DNA of 64,000 nt from Acheta domesticus (GCA_031308135.1 JAHLJT010009419.1:187489829-187553828), one strand, 5' to 3'. Positions 1 to 13,295 are shown, numbered from the stretch's first letter. A program made the numbers and translations. Notes: generated from the sequence alone by a model not told the origin.

Positions 1-1078
1 CACCAAACAGAACTTAACGTCATATTAAAGAGTGCAATTTGCACTATCCATTCGAAAAATTTGTTGAAAAAATTTGGAGGAATTTATGAGAAAATGCAGA
101 ATTTTGTGCTAATTTTCACAGAAAACGGTTGAGTTTTCGAGAAACCTTACTCGACACTATTTAGAGCATATGTACTTATAAATATGAAAATCACCGCTAA
201 TGTAAAAAATAACGACGTGATAGAAAGTTGAAATAATTTCATTTTTGCAATTTTTGAAGAAACAAAAGGATAGAGCAATAAAGCGTTTATGTCATCTCAC
301 GAGTACTTTTAGCACTATCTCTACCAAAAGTGTAAAGAACAAATTTCGAGCCGTTTTTGAGAAAATCTTGTTTTTGTATTTTTTAAAAGTTGCACATATT
401 GCACGAAATATTGCACGAAAGCTACTAAAATTTTCGAAACAATCTGCCTGAGCTTAATAATTCACTATAGAGAACAAATTTTATTTGAAGGAAAATCTCT
501 ATCTTTAATTTTGTAGTTGTAGGAAGAGCACGAAACAAATTCAAACTTTTGCAATTCTCAAAAATTCAGAGTTAACCGTGAAAATCGGACCTATGCCACC
601 TTAATAAGTGTCTATTACTCTATTCATACAAGAAATTTAAAGAAAAAATATAGAGCCGTTTTTGAGAAAAGTTTGAAAAAGTCCCCCGGTTTTCATGTAA
701 AGTACACCCAAAAATTAATGAATGTTTTACAAAATCACAGAGCTTTGACTCAGACCAGATAAACCGGGTTTCTTCAATTTGGAAAAAATCGTAGGAATAG
801 TTTAGGTGCTTGTGTTGTTCACGTACACCGGACAGACGAACCGACGATTTGTTTTCAATTGATTTTTCGGTATCAAGGACCCATTAAACAGAGATTAAGA
901 CTACTATTCAGTTAGGGGATTTGTTTTCTTAATTTAGGAAGTGGATGTTTACACTTTTTCGTTATCACGACCCAGCAACAATTTTTTTCTGCTGAAAATT
1001 CGCCGTTTTTTGCCTAACATTACATTTTCCCTACACTACGTATATTACTCCGTGTATAAGCACATATACGGGAAAGTA
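1..1078 (+). repeat. Dispersed AT-rich repeat, family R, copy 1 (start outside window)
   Basis: This stretch matches, with clear divergence, the inner two thirds of the repeat at 40,047-41,649 in the same orientation. Shared landmarks in order are the 'aaagagtgcaatt' block, the 'cacagaaaacggttgagtttt' type block, a 'tttttgagaaaatcttgttttt' type block, a short gacagacgaac-like region (about 830-850), 'ggtatcaaggacc', and the terminal 'atatacgggaaagtaaaaa' (ends about 1,078). No coding capacity is visible. It is the oldest-looking of three copies and carries almost no GGAC microsatellite. Family unknown to me. Confidence 0.8.
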
Positions 1079-4000
1079 AAAATCACTTTCTGGGTATAAA
1101 ATGAATTACCATGCGTATTTTCGAAATGAAGCAGTTATTAAAATGTTTCTTGCCACCAATCAATAATCAACTGGATGGAAGTAGACTACCAACTTTGCAT
1201 TTCGTAGTCTGATAAAATTTTCTAATGAAATAATATCCTCATGGGTCAATTATCCATATTATCCCTTGTATTCTATAGTGTGAAAATCTTTCTGAAGGAA
1301 ATGTCTGAACTAACACAGCTTTTTAAATTGAGAAAAACTTTTTAGGGAACACTAAGATCTCAGTTAAGTTGTACCAGATGCAGTGGATTTTACACACTTG
1401 CCTAAAAATGTTAATATACTTACGCATATCATTACTTTTCTGATTTTCACTTTGCATTTTCCGCTTTGAAAACTTTGTTTTCTCTAAATTTGATTCTTTA
1501 CTGTCCTTACACAAAATATGACGGCAAGATTTGGTTGCCTAAATTGAAACGTCTCGCTTTCTCCGTTCACAGACAAAATTTTAGCTTACGATGTAAGCAA
1601 AAGTCATTTTTTAATTAAAATGTCAAAGATATAAAATGAAAATATTGAAACTTTTACTTCAGTGGAATTGAAATCTGTTTCTTTAATAACTTATCTTATA
1701 AACGAATAATTAGAGTGAATTTTTATCTTTCCGATGAGAACTCATTTGATTTTAAATGGCGGTTTTTAGTATATGAAGAAATGTTATTTGCATCTAAAAG
1801 CTATAAGTAGTAAGTGTATTACTACACGTCTTTAAAATAATGCTGGTGCTTAATATGCCAAATCTAAATGGTATACCTTATTAGGCATCTGAATTCAATT
1901 ATTCTGGAATATTGCAAGAAGGAAAGCTTCAAATAGTTCACCGGAGGAATTAACACATCACAATATTCTGGAATCCTGTTTACAGAGTCTATCTTTCCGG
2001 ATTAATGTTCTAGGTTTCATTCTTGAAAGATATTATTCGTCAATCAAGTTAGTAATTTAATACACACTAGATATTTTCATAATAAAATATATCCATCTTG
2101 TTTCGAATATCTCAGAAGTTTATGTAGTTCATTAATGTAGTTTTATGATGTCCTTTAATAACACACCCACGCTTTCATACTTTGTTGTAAAAAGCCTATT
2201 TGCAACTACATTCTCATAAGCTATAAGGTGAAGATGGATAATCTCTTACAACTTTAGATCTTTTTCGTGTAGCATCTCGTTAAAATTTTAACGAGAAAAT
2301 CTTGCACAGGTCCATGTGTGTATAAGCTTTGCTCACTCGCGTATATATGAAAATTAAATTCCTTTTATTCTGAGAGTTCAAAGTATTTCTCTATCTCGGG
2401 TAAAATGCCTGTGATATTAATTCTGCTCTTCACGAGAGAGCATACCAAGGTTGTTCCGTGTGTTTGTGATATAGAAGGAAAACTCATTTGTAATGTTGAG
2501 GCATTTACGCAGTCGAAATCTTCTCTGCCACTTTAAAATGAAAAGGTAGTAAATTAACAGAACTCGCACAAATGAATCTTGCGTGTTGAGAACGATTCTT
2601 GTAAACAAGGTTCATAATTAATTTTACTTCATAACCATCTTTGCTTACACAGCTGTAAACAAATCCGGAGTATTAAGTGTCAATTCGTTTTTGTTTTCGC
2701 TACATGAAAGATTTGAAATTCTGAGTGGGTTATTATATCTGCCAACACATAAACTGGGTCGGTTCTGGATGAAATATTGTAATTTACTGTGGCAATTTAA
2801 ATAACACACAGGGAATTTTAATTATGTTATAATAAGAGATTTATTACATTAACTACCGTATAGATAATTTCTAGCGTGCTGCTGCTGGCAGAATGTGTGT
2901 GTGTGTTTGCGGTGTAACGGCTCGTAATTTGGAGTATACGCTTCGCGTCGCTGCTTTACGGGAGGGGCCATACAGTTTATTTTCCACATGCAGAGGACAG
3001 ATACTGAAATTTAATATGCAAACCACGAACGTACTTTGATTTAGTATCTCTTCTGAACGTATTGGAATACGAAGAACATTATTTATTTCATCTACTACAT
3101 TGCAAGAAATTGGCCTGCATTTCAACGACCTAGAACACAGCTGTTGTTGGAAGTTTACAATTGTGTTCATCTAAAGTGTTCTTAAAGGACAGTGATATAG
3201 AGTATCTTCTTTTACTAATGTAATCAGTTAGTACTTAAAGGACTCTGTTAGACTGTGTGGTCAAACCGGTAACTTCAATAGCTAGTATTTAACAGATATT
3301 GATTTAATGTTGTATACTCGTTCGTACACCCCTTTTTTAAAGTTACCTCAATGTCTCGTAAAATACAAGTGATAAAATAGGAAAGAATAAATGTACCAAT
3401 TAGCCCCATTCCCTTGTGCATATCCGCGAAGATCACATTAACCGTTCAAAAACTGGAGGAGGTGCTAAAATTACGTGACTCACCTGTATATCAATTAATT
3501 TAATATATAAAAGAAATTTCACACGTCTCGCATTCTACATTCTACTACCGCACAAATAGATTCAAGGCATGCTTGAGCAAAGAGTGAGTAGGGAGAAAGT
3601 GAAAGAGAAACATCGATATTCTTGCATAAGAGTAAAAACAAAAACAAAACAAGAAATGTGAAGAAATTGTCGGTTTAATTTTCGATCAATTAAATCCTGT
3701 AATCGCTATATTAGAGAATATTGTACCAAAACGTAAGAGAAATTGAAATCTGTAACCATTGAGTCATGGAGTTTGAGACTTACACTTCATTTAGTTATTT
3801 TGGATAACTTCCATAACTTCCCGAACGAATTACATTGTGAGGGAGGACAACGAAGCTACAGAAAGATGTTGCAAGAAGTATTCGATTCATCTACTCTATA
3901 ACAGACAAGATAAACAAAACTTCAGGCACAAGCCTAAGCTCCACCTTGATGTCAGTTATTGCAGACAAATTGTTGCAGGAACTGTCGCCTTTGAGGCGAA

Positions 4001-4189
4001 ATTCCAGGAAGCTGTTTCGTGCTGCATACAGACGACCATGCTGAAGGCCTCCGCCCGGCACACGTCATGGAGCAAACATCGCCCAAAGCACAGGGTCCCG
4101 CCCCCACCCTCGTCCCCAGCCCAGCGATGAATCCTCTATGAAGCGCAGCATCGGGAGGTCGCGCGTGCCGTCCCCACCCCATCCTCGGG
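1079..4189. other. AT-rich non-coding stretch, nothing recognised
   Basis: Mostly AT-rich DNA with stops in all frames. A perfect 22-bp palindrome (half-site tctcgttaaaa) sits at 2,275-2,296, and a short GT run at 2,896-2,908. Short open frames such as 2,871-3,170 (minus) show no recognisable protein features. No gene called. Confidence 0.6.
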
Positions 4190-5312
4190 AGAGGCGCTCC
4201 GTGGTAGTGCTGGTGGCGGTGGCGATGACAGAAGCGTCGGTGGTGCTGATGATAGCGTAGGTGATGGCGATGACGCCTGTGGGGGTAGCGATGGTGGTGC
4301 TGTCGGAGGCAGTGACGGTGGTGCTGCTGGCGGAGGTGGTGGCAGTAGCGGTGCACATGGCGAAGGTCGTGGTGGCGGTGGAGAAAGTGGCGGTGGCGAT
4401 GGTGCGGCGGAGGCGGTGGCGGCGGCGCCGGAGGTGCTGTCGGAGGTAGTGGCGGTGGTGATGGCGATGGTGCGGCGGCGGTTGTGGTGGCGGCGATGGT
4501 GGCGATGGCGGAGGAGGTAGTGGCGGTGGCGACGGCGGCTGTGCCGGCGGCGGGAGTGCTGGCGGTGGGGATGGCGATAGTGACTTGGTGGTGGTGGTGG
4601 CGCGGTGGTGATGGCGGAGGAGGTAGTGGCAGTGGCGATTGTGGCAGTGCCGGCAGCGGCGGTGGTGGTACTGGTGCAGGCGGTGGCAACGGCGGTGACT
4701 ATGGCGGTTGTGGTAGTGGAGGCAATGGTGCTGGTGGGGACTGCGGCGGTGGCGATAGCAGTGATGTTGACGGTGGCGATGATGGCGGTCGCAATGGCGA
4801 TGGTGACGGCGGTGATGGTGGCAGTGGCGATGGTGGCATTGGCGATAGTGACTGCGGTGGTGCTAGCGGCGCCAGCTGAGGTGCTGGCGTCGGCAGTGGC
4901 AGTGGCGGTGGAGAATTTCGGTGGAGAATTTCGGAGACATTGGCGGTGGGGATGGTCCGGTTGCGGCAGCGGTGCCGGTGGTACCGGCGCCGCCGCCGGC
5001 GTCGGTGGTGGTGCTAGCGGCGGCTGTGGTGGTGCTGCTGACGTCGGCAGTGGCAGTGGAGAATGCGGTGATGAGGCAGTGGTGCTGGCGGAGACATTGG
5101 GGGTGACGATGGTCGTCGGTGTAAGCCTTGGTGCTGGTGGTAGCATTGCAAGTGGTGCCGGCGGCGGTGATGATAGTGCTGATGGAGGCATTGGCGGTGG
5201 CGATGGTCCGGCGGCGGCAGCCGGGCTGCTGGCGGTAGCAACGGCGATGACGATGGGGTTGGTGCCGGCGGCAGCGGCGGCGTCTCGCGGCGTCTGCGTG
5301 GATTACTGATGG
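4190..5312. repeat. GC-rich low-complexity array, degenerate GGTGGC/GGCGAT units
   Basis: About 1.1 kb of irregular triplet/hexamer repeats (ggtggc, ggcgat, ggtgct, ggcagt). Because the unit is a multiple of three, open frames run through on both strands (poly-Val/Ala/Met, poly-Gly/Asp and poly-Pro/Ser/Thr/His). All are compositional by-products. The same kind of sequence, as its complement, appears at 12,700-13,290. No coding gene inferred. Confidence 0.85.
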
Positions 5313-5674
5313 CGGCGGCGGGGGCGGCTCACTCTGTCTTAGAGCCAATTAGGCCGCCTTTCACGCGGTTGAAGCGAGGGCGGGCGGGCGGGCGCCCGCG
5401 TGGGCGTGCGGAGGACGCGTGCCTGGGCGGAATAGCTGATACGCGCGCCCGCGACAGACGCCTTCTGCCGGAGCGCACGCGTGACGCGCCTGATGAATCA
5501 CGCGCCGCCGCGGGCGTGGTGCATGAGGCGCCTCCGCAGTCGCTGCCCCCTCGGTGCCGCCTTACTGCCCCCCTCCTGCACCCGAGAGACATAGCCGTTT
5601 CATGTGTTGGGGCGAGATGACAGGAAAGTTGAGGAAGCCGTGGACGCGAGGGCCACAACGATCGTAACGGGGAG
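5313..5674. other. CpG-rich unique-looking stretch
   Basis: GC-rich, CpG-dense DNA next to the GGTGGC array with many cgcg and gcgc words. No recognisable exon or RNA. It could be a CpG-island-like segment or decayed array flank. Confidence 0.35.
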
Positions 5675-5905
5675 TATACTGCGATTTTTTTAAACTTTGC
5701 CCAAGTTCCATCTTCGCGATGGAATATGTTACGAAATTTCGCATCTTTCTCAGTTGTGCCGCTAGATTTCGCATGATCGCGGCCGAATCAAGCTGCGCTT
5801 GCGATCATGCGACTTCTAGCGGCGTAATGGAGAAAGACACGAAATGCCGATATTCCATCGTGGCCGTAGCGGCTTGAGGGGCAGAGTTAGAAAAATCGCA
5901 ATATA
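5675..5905. mobile_element. Palindromic MITE, family M, copy 1 (TA-flanked)
   Basis: The ends are inverted repeats of about 28 bp: left 'ctgcgatttttttaaac', right 'gttagaaaaatcgcaa', each abutting TATA. Internally there is a second long inverted match around 'gatcatgcga' (about 5,775 and 5,800), so most of the element folds on itself. Two further copies lie at 56,088-56,303 and 56,572-56,716. A TA target and terminal inverted repeats suggest a Tc1/mariner-type non-autonomous element; the superfamily is inferred. Confidence 0.8.
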
Positions 5906-7393
5906 TCAAGCCAGAAAGACGAAGTTGGCTATCTATGTATTGTGCAAGCGGCGAATATGGCTACAGGATGACAATATAGAAAAATAGAAGCGTGACAAGT
6001 AGTGAATACGCTGATAAAAGAGGTAGTGAAGCCGCTCTCCTAACTCAACCAGAATCACAAACTTTTTCTGTCTTGGTCGTGGCCCTGTTGGCTGTTTCCC
6101 TCGTTTTTACGGAGCCTATCCCATCCTGCCTTCGTTGAACCGTCGTCTCCGTCATTTACAATATTGGCTTAATACAGTGCGACCATTTTATAAATGTGTC
6201 GGTCGCGCAGGAATTTGGCCTCGGCGAAGGAAGCCACGGATGCCGTGGAAATCAACACAGGGCGGCTGGTAGTTTCGCGGAAAATGGAAGGTAGTTTTTG
6301 GTACCGGAGTGTTTAAATTGTACTCACGTTATAGTTGCTACAACTCCACCTCGGCTTTGATACGTCTAAATATGTTCTGGTTCATTCGGTAAAGAATGTC
6401 CTTTTTATATTGCAGAGATCTATTCCTGTACATTACGCTTTCATACTTCTTCCGAGTGAGGATTTGTCGCATTTATGCAACTCTCAGGAATCCCTAAAGA
6501 CAGAAATTGCACGGAGTCGGCTGTGTAGAGCGTGCAGGCCACAAACCACATGTGAAACTTCTGTCTCTATAAACGGCATATGTATCCCTTGAGTCAATTG
6601 ACGCAGTGAGTGCGGTTGCGAAGACCTGTTGAAAACAACCGTAATTATGCTCTTCATTTGTCAACATTGAGAAGAAAGGCTCCAGGATACGATGCACATA
6701 ACGTTTTGACACATTTTACGTATGTGTTTGAAAATGAACTTCGAGCGAGCCATCACACTCCGACTGTTCAAGAAGACTGAAAACATGCCTTTTGTGGAGC
6801 CTTGAAACTCTCACGTCCTCAACGTTCCCAAGGGAGTGCAGCGCAGTTCCTTCCCTGGCGAGTGGCGGGTCGTCGGCCGAGCAGAATTTGCCGCTATTGC
6901 GGCACACCAATAAAAGAGTCGCGCTTAGTTTCCCATGAATTCAACCTTGCGTTTTCTCTGGTGTGGTTGTTGCCCTTGTCTTTGCTCTTGTCAGCCTAAT
7001 CCTCCACCACACAGGTGTCATCCCTAAGCTAGGCCTTTGTGCACTAGACGGCGACACCTGTGGCGACCCCGCACATACCGTCGTAGTTGTAACTACCCGA
7101 GAGGCCAGACTGATACTCGTACAAGACTGGTACTCGTACAAACGAGACTACGTACAAGACTCGTACGTACTCGTACAAATCTTCTCGACATTCATTGTCG
7201 CTGTATTCACGGATTATCTTATTTCTATATTCCCCGTCCAATCTCGTCATCCTGTAGCCACATTCGTCGCTAACACAAAGCGCAGATAGCCAACTTCGTC
7301 AATTTAGCTTGGTAGTTCCCGTTGCGAACGTTGTGCCCTCGAATCCATGGGTCCCTCAACTATCCAGTCTTCTCGCCTCTGCGCATGCTAGGC
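5906..7393. other. Mixed unique sequence, no gene recognised
   Basis: Moderate GC with short open frames lacking recognisable motifs. At 7,107-7,185 there is a degenerate local repetition of 'actcgtacaa/cgagactac' words. Nothing else can be supported. Confidence 0.5.
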
Positions 7394-7604
7394 CAGTGGT
7401 GTCAAGGTCTTCTGCTGGAGTCAGTGGCACACTTCGTGGCACCGTGGCATGCCACAAGCTTTTCTGCGCTACTAGCGTCGGGAAAGAAAATTTATTAGTA
7501 ACCCCGCCGTTTTTACGGTAGGGGTGACGTTGTCTCTTGCGGTGAGGTTATGAACTGCGTGGAGAGGCGATTTCGTCGTGGCACTCGTGCCACGGACTCC
7601 CGCC
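7394..7604 (+). mobile_element. Short TIR element, family X, copy 1 (right end lost)
   Basis: Begins 'cagtggtgtcaaggtc', then shares 'gtggcaccgtggcatgcca', 'tctgcgc-actagcgtcggga', 'ccgccgttt', 'tgcgtggagaggcgatttc' and 'gtggcactcgtgccacgga' with the copy at 24,449. After 'ggactcccgc' it runs into a 129-bp tandem array instead of the expected terminal 'ccttgacaacact'. It is about 210 bp with inverted termini and no coding capacity, so a MITE-like element. Confidence 0.75.
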
Positions 7605-8110
7605 CTCACAGCCGGCTTAGCTCGTGTCATCAATAGTAAAATTTTTCTTACTCTCGATTTGTTATTTTCTTCATATTCCCTCACATTTTCTCAGCAAGCG
7701 TCATCACGCGTGCCCCATCATAGGACTCCCGCCCTCACAGCCGGCTTAGCTCGTGTCCTCAATCGTACAATTTTGCTTACTCTCGATTTGTTATTTTCTT
7801 CATATTCCCTCACATTTTCTCAGCAAGCGTCATCACGCGTGCCCCATCATAGGACTCCCGCCCTCACAGCCGGCTTAGCTCGTGTCCTCAATCGTACAAT
7901 TTTGCTTACTCTCGATTTGTTATTTTCTTCATATTCCCTCACATTTTCTCAGCAAGCGTCATCACGCGTGCCCCATCATAGGACTCCCGCCCTCACAGCC
8001 GGCTTAGCTCGTGTCCTCAATCGTACAATTTTGCTTACTCTCGATTTGTTATTTTCTTCATATTCCCTCACATTTTCTCAGCAAGCGTCATCACGCGTGC
8101 CCCCATCATA
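7594..8110. repeat. Tandem repeat, four units of 129 bp
   Basis: Units start at 7,594, 7,723, 7,852 and 7,981, each beginning 'ggactcccgccctcacagcc' and ending near 'cgcgtgccccatcata'. Units 2-4 are essentially identical and unit 1 carries several substitutions. The period is divisible by three, so an open frame (7,578-8,111 plus) repeats the same 43 residues and is not evidence of a gene. The array starts exactly where the family X element breaks off. Confidence 0.95.
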
Positions 8111-8638
8111 GTACCTACTCATGTAGCGTGCCTTCACATCATTGGCCGTCTTCACATTTTCTCATCGTTACTTCATCGTCCTTGTCTGGGCGCCGTCACA
8201 CATGTATTCGCCATATACTCCGATTTAAACACAGCTGCACTACAAGATCACTCTGGAAGGAATGGGGGACACTGCCATTCCATTGGGAGCTCCAATATCA
8301 AAAGTATAAGTTCTAAAAATGTTCCCGATTGGATGACAGTGTTCCCCTCTCTTTCCAGCTCGTAAAGTGCAGCTAGGTTCAAGTCGGAATGTAGCTTCCT
8401 ACTATAATCACCGAAGCTTCGGTTGTCGCCACATCAACTTGTTTTCATAATTTTCTGGCCACCTCGACATTATTTCGTAATACGTTTCTTCATTCACTGA
8501 ATACAAGTACTTTGTGTTTCTGAGCGCGTCAACTGCTATGCTCATTAGTCAAGCAAATGTAGTGCATGCTATTTCCGTGTGTTGGCGGTGATCTTCATTC
8601 CTCGCTGAAACGAGACATCTGGCGCTGATGGTTTACGG
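8111..8638. other. Interval between tandem array and second X element
   Basis: Moderately AT-rich sequence, no gene recognised. It lies inside the inverted pair of family X elements. Confidence 0.4.
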
Positions 8639-8853
8639 AAGTGTTGTCAAGGTCGATGCAACGAGCGGCACGACGAAATCGCCCCTTCCACGCAGTTCAT
8701 TATCCTGCCACCAGAGACAACGCAATCTCTATTGCAAAACGGCGGGGTTACTAAAAGTTCCCTTTCCCGACGCTAGTGGCGCAGAGAAGCTCGTGGCGTG
8801 CTACGGTGCCACGACGCGTGCCACTGCCACCAATAGAAGACCTTGACACCACT
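8639..8853 (-). mobile_element. Short TIR element, family X, copy 2 (complete)
   Basis: Inverted relative to copy 1. It opens with 'agtgttgtcaaggtc' and closes with 'gaccttgacaccact', giving terminal inverted repeats of about 15 bp, and the 215-bp body matches copies 1, 3 and 4. The ends read as mutual complements, which defines the element boundaries for the whole family. No protein is encoded. Confidence 0.8.
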
Positions 8854-11800
8854 GGTTGACGGGATTCCCCTCCTCCGCGTTTCTCTTCCAACGGGGCGTC
8901 ACCCCAGCCGGGATGACCGCAAAGTCACCCGACATGCGTGTTTTATCCTAATGGGTGCTCGTGAAGTGAACTCTTAATCTTCACCATTTCCATCGCCAAG
9001 GCTTTCCCTTTCATTGTTCATTCCTTTCTCGAATCGGTCTTCATCCCATAACCACGGCCTCGCTAATAACAACGTGGACTTAATGGCTACCCTGGTTGCC
9101 AAGCTGACAGCCTTTAATACTTTGTTCGTTGCAGTTTCCACCAACAGACGCATTACGTGATCTTCACGCTCATGATTTCTCCTGCCTCTGCCGTAAATTA
9201 ATTATCATTATTACCCAGCAATGATTATTCTAATATAATTACGACTATTATTCAATTGCTCTTGTGGGTTACAACTAAACTAAGGGGTTTCTTAAATTTC
9301 GGAATACTTGGCCATTATATTAAGTGCACATCCCTTAATTATCGTTATTGAAATTTCACATCACGAAATGTTGTAGCTTTCAGTAATCATCATTAAACGT
9401 GGTATCCTAATTCATCACCAATTTCAAACGAGACCTCAACTTGCGACCGTCAACTTTTGATAACACACAAGCTTTTCAGTGATTATGTAGCTGCATTACA
9501 TTAATTAATTAGAATTATTACATTAATACAATTACGATAATATTATTTGCGCAGTACACCTAATTCATGTTTGAAATGTCAATCAACTTGGACCACTCAT
9601 TAAGTGTTAGTGCGAGCTCAGGCTCTTTGTTAGAGCGAGCCTCAGGCATTTCAAGAGATCAGATAGCAAGAAAAACAATGGAGACGTATTAATGACACTC
9701 TCGTAGAGAATTCATTCACATACAAGATAGTATTGGAAAATTTTCTTAAATATATAAAAAAGTGAAACATGTTAAAACCTTAGCAGAGAAATCACTTTTA
9801 AAAATAACAGATATGTGCAAACTGCATTTGAACTGTGTTCTGAGACCTCCAGGGGACCTGTGGGTTGGACCGAGGGAACATAGTGAACAGCGGCGAAATG
9901 CTACAGATGGGCACAGGAAGAATGTGGAACAGATGATTTTTTATTTACCCACATGTCACTAAGCAAATGAACATAAAACGCAAAAGACTTATTATTTATT
10001 CAGTTCACTATATTATATTATTCAAGAAATAAAATAAAATATATTTGTGAATAAAAATGTTTTGTGTAATGTATTTTTTTGTAACAATCATACCAATTAT
10101 GCCCAACTCATTCATTTTTACAATTGTATCTCATACTAGGAGTCCCTTTTTTCAAATCATTAAAGTGACGTAGTTTAGTATAATTAGTTCACATGTTCAA
10201 GTACACATGTTGTTTTTAACTATGTTTTATAATGTCCAAATTGTAAATTGGATCTCATATTCGGATGCCTGACATAATTAATTGGAAATAGATAGTTTAC
10301 TGCATATTCTCTTGAACCAACACAGGCAACGGCGAACGTGAAGGCCACACATTCTTTTTCCAGCAGAGTGATGGGGAGGTCGTTGGTTTGTTACTACCGG
10401 TAATGTGACGGAATTACCTTGATATGTTTAATATCAGGTAGCTTGTACCGCTGATGGAATTCAATTCGTACGTCGACTGCTGTTATCAGTCGTTTTCCTG
10501 ATCATTTCCTGCAAATGGCGGTACAGTTTCTTATACATCGGGTTAAGGACCACATGCGATCTCCTTTCCATTGTTTTTCTATATACGACAGACAGAAGAT
10601 GATGATGATGGTAATTATAGTCGTAGTGGACCTTAATTTACATACTGACCAGTTTTTATGTGCAATTGTTAGTAGAGATGGTGTCTTTACCATTCATTCT
10701 TCACTTCATAATGGAAGCAGTTTCAATTGCCCTTGCATGTACAAGAGCGCATTGCGATACAAAGATGTCCTTATACACAGTAAGGATTGTGGTGCAATAA
10801 ATTCTTCTACCAATTGGTCTAACATTCTATTTAAAAGGAAACGCCACCGTGTATTCCCTCACATTCTTTCGTCGATCTTTGATCGTCAGCAGAGGTGAGC
10901 GAAGAATGTGTCCTAAACCACCCTGTCATAACCGGCGGGCGCTGACGGAGGCCTGGCAGATCATGCATTTGTGCGGGGTTATTGCTGGGAAAGGAAAAAC
11001 AAATATTGAATGGGCGTTGTTACGCGTAGGTGGAGGTTCACGAGTGCGATGATCTTGGCACTTAGCACGTTTTTATTTATCTTTTGTCGTCCGAATTCTT
11101 GCGATGATGTAGTGACATATCAAACAAGAACAACAATAAAGGCGAGCGTCAACGGAATAAAAGTGATGAAAATGCTGACAGAAAGGCGCAGAAAAAATTG
11201 CAAGCATATTTTCATGAAAATATTTTTACTTTTTACATATTGAATAAAGCCATGAACCAATCAAATTCTATTGGCCAGTGCCGGTAACATTCAATACGAA
11301 GGGTTAATAGGACATGATCCTTGAAGAACGCTAGAAAATGTTTCTGCGTGTCTCGATCACTGGTTTACTCTGTTTTCCTGTTGCGTTTACTCAAGAAACA
11401 TTCCACTGGACGGTCAGATACCGTTAACTGTCCATTTGCAGATATTGCATTGATTCTTTGTGATACAAATTTGGGGCATTTCAGGAGTAATATGTTTACA
11501 ATGAGAAAACTTTTATTTACAGCTCTAATATTAGCGTGGATTTTGCTTTAAATCTCGCAGATTCAATCTTCATTTGAATAAGTGTTATTCTACTGTCATT
11601 GTGGAGTAATTTTTGTGATAATTTTGTTTAACATTTCATTTTGTGAACGAACAATTCGTTATATCAATTTTTCGCGCGATTTGTGCTTGACGTTAATGGT
11701 AATTCTGAATGTCACATGAAGCGGGAGCTGCCTTAGTTTTATGTTTAATAGAGGAATGCACTTGACTGGCATTACAATAATTAGAAGAACTGAGATCACT

Positions 11801-12160
11801 GTTGAACTATTGTTCACAGGCAACTGTAATGATCACTATGTTCAAGCAAATGAAAGGATAACTATTAATGTGCTAGAAAATACACACGTTATTTATTGAA
11901 TTTTTGCTCAATTAACCATAAAAATCAGCTGGATGATGCAATAAATAACGTGATAAATGTGCGTTTGATGGAGAACTAGCTTTTTCTTTACAAAAACGAG
12001 AATATGTTCCTGTAACAGTGACAACTGTGCTTACAGCTGATAGAAACATATGTTAAAATCATGTGTAAATAGCCTCTCCTTGACAGCAGACGCAAGGGAT
12101 CTTATTGAAAAATTCTATTACATTTTTTGCTGGTCCGGGTTATCACGATATTACCTCACC
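8854..12160. other. AT-rich stretch, no gene recognised
   Basis: About 3.3 kb of mostly AT-rich DNA. Open frames at 9,762-9,962, 10,515-10,898, 11,010-11,243 and 11,321-11,551 have no family resemblance I can identify. No clear terminal repeats or tRNA-like boxes seen. Confidence 0.45.
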
Positions 12161-12329
12161 TTCTCAGAGATGCGCAGAATCTGCAATTAATTGTGAATGA
12201 GGACAGAGAGTGACAGGGACAGGGTGTTGGAGGGAGGGCGAGGACAGTGACAGTGAGAGGGTGATGGGAGGGGAAAGAGGGAGATGAAAGGCAGAACAAC
12301 GGCTGCCGGGTTTTTCTAGTACGTAATCC

Positions 12330-12586
12330 AGAAAATGAAACGTCAGGTTTACGCGAGGGGCACTTGCGGCTCCTCGGGCGAAGCGCAGGGTCTGACTCCG
12401 CGGCGGCGCGTGGCTGCTCCGAGTGGCATCGACCCCAGGCGGCGGCGCTCCAAGCGGGAGAGGACTGCAGAGGACGGCGGCCGGGGCGGGGCAGGGGAGG
12501 ACGGGGCGCTCGCGGCCTCTTGAGGACGCGCATCCCGCGGTAACGGCCCCTGCGAGGACCCTGGGGATAGCACTACCGCAAGGACT

Positions 12587-12619
<33 letters not shown>

Positions 12620-12700
12620 ACCGCCGCCGCCGCCGCCGCCGCCACCGCCGCCGCCGCCCGCCGCCGCCGCCGCTCCCACCGCTGCCCTTGCCGCAACCAC
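12330..12700. repeat. CpG-rich block with (CCG)n run
   Basis: CpG-dense sequence from about 12,330 leads into a nearly pure CCG/CCA triplet run at 12,586-12,675 (about 30 triplets, interrupted by accacc). Poly-Pro, poly-Ala and poly-Gly frames in all registers come from the triplet. Could be a CpG island; no exon structure identified. Confidence 0.8.
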
Positions 12701-13290
12701 CGGTAACGGCTACTCCCGCTCCACCGCTACCGCTACCGACACTATCGACACCGCTTCCGCTGCAATTGTGGCGATGCCACTACTACTGCCATTATCGCCA
12801 CCGTTAGTACAGCCACTATAGCCACCACTTCCGCCACTATCGACACCGCTTCCACTGCAGTTGCCTGCGCTTCCTCCCCACCATCGCCACTGCTCCTGAC
12901 ATTGTCGCCACGTCAGTATCGCAATCGCCACTATCGGTAACGCTGCAATCGCCTCCGTATCCTACACTACCGCCACCGCTCCCATCGTTATTTCCAAAGT
13001 CGGTTCCGCTGCTGCCACAATAATCACGATTTCCGCCACTATCACTATCGATTCGACCATTATTAACACCTGCTTCCACCACTATCGCCACAATCACTCC
13101 CATTTCTACCTCTATCCCACACCATAGTCACCACTAACACTTGTACACAAACGTACCCACTATCACTTCCACAATACAGCTACCATTGTACTTCCCACAC
13201 CATCGTCACCACTATATATCCCGCACCAACGCCACCACTATCTTTCCCTTACCATCGCGAGTACTATAATTCCCACACCATCTCCATTAC
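12700..13290. repeat. Degenerate CCACTATCGCCACC-type repeat
   Basis: Irregular repeats of 'ccactatcg', 'ccgccact' and 'ccaccgtt' decay progressively into 'cccacaccatc..actatata'. It is the complement in style of the 4.2-5.3 kb array. The SINE at 13,296 inserted at its end. Confidence 0.8.
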
Positions 13291-13295
13291 TATAT

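Noticed and set aside
3952..5348. Several 100-350 codon frames rich in Pro/Ala/Ser/Thr/His or Val/Ala/Gly
   Set aside because: They are translations of GGTGGC-type triplet repeats in all frames, with no domain or start context.
7578..8110. CRISPR-like array
   Set aside because: Units are contiguous 129-bp repeats without unique spacers, in a eukaryotic context.
7578..8111. 177-codon frame with a 43-residue repeat, resembling a repeat protein
   Set aside because: It is an in-frame 129-bp tandem DNA repeat starting inside a transposon; unit divergence does not favour synonymous sites.
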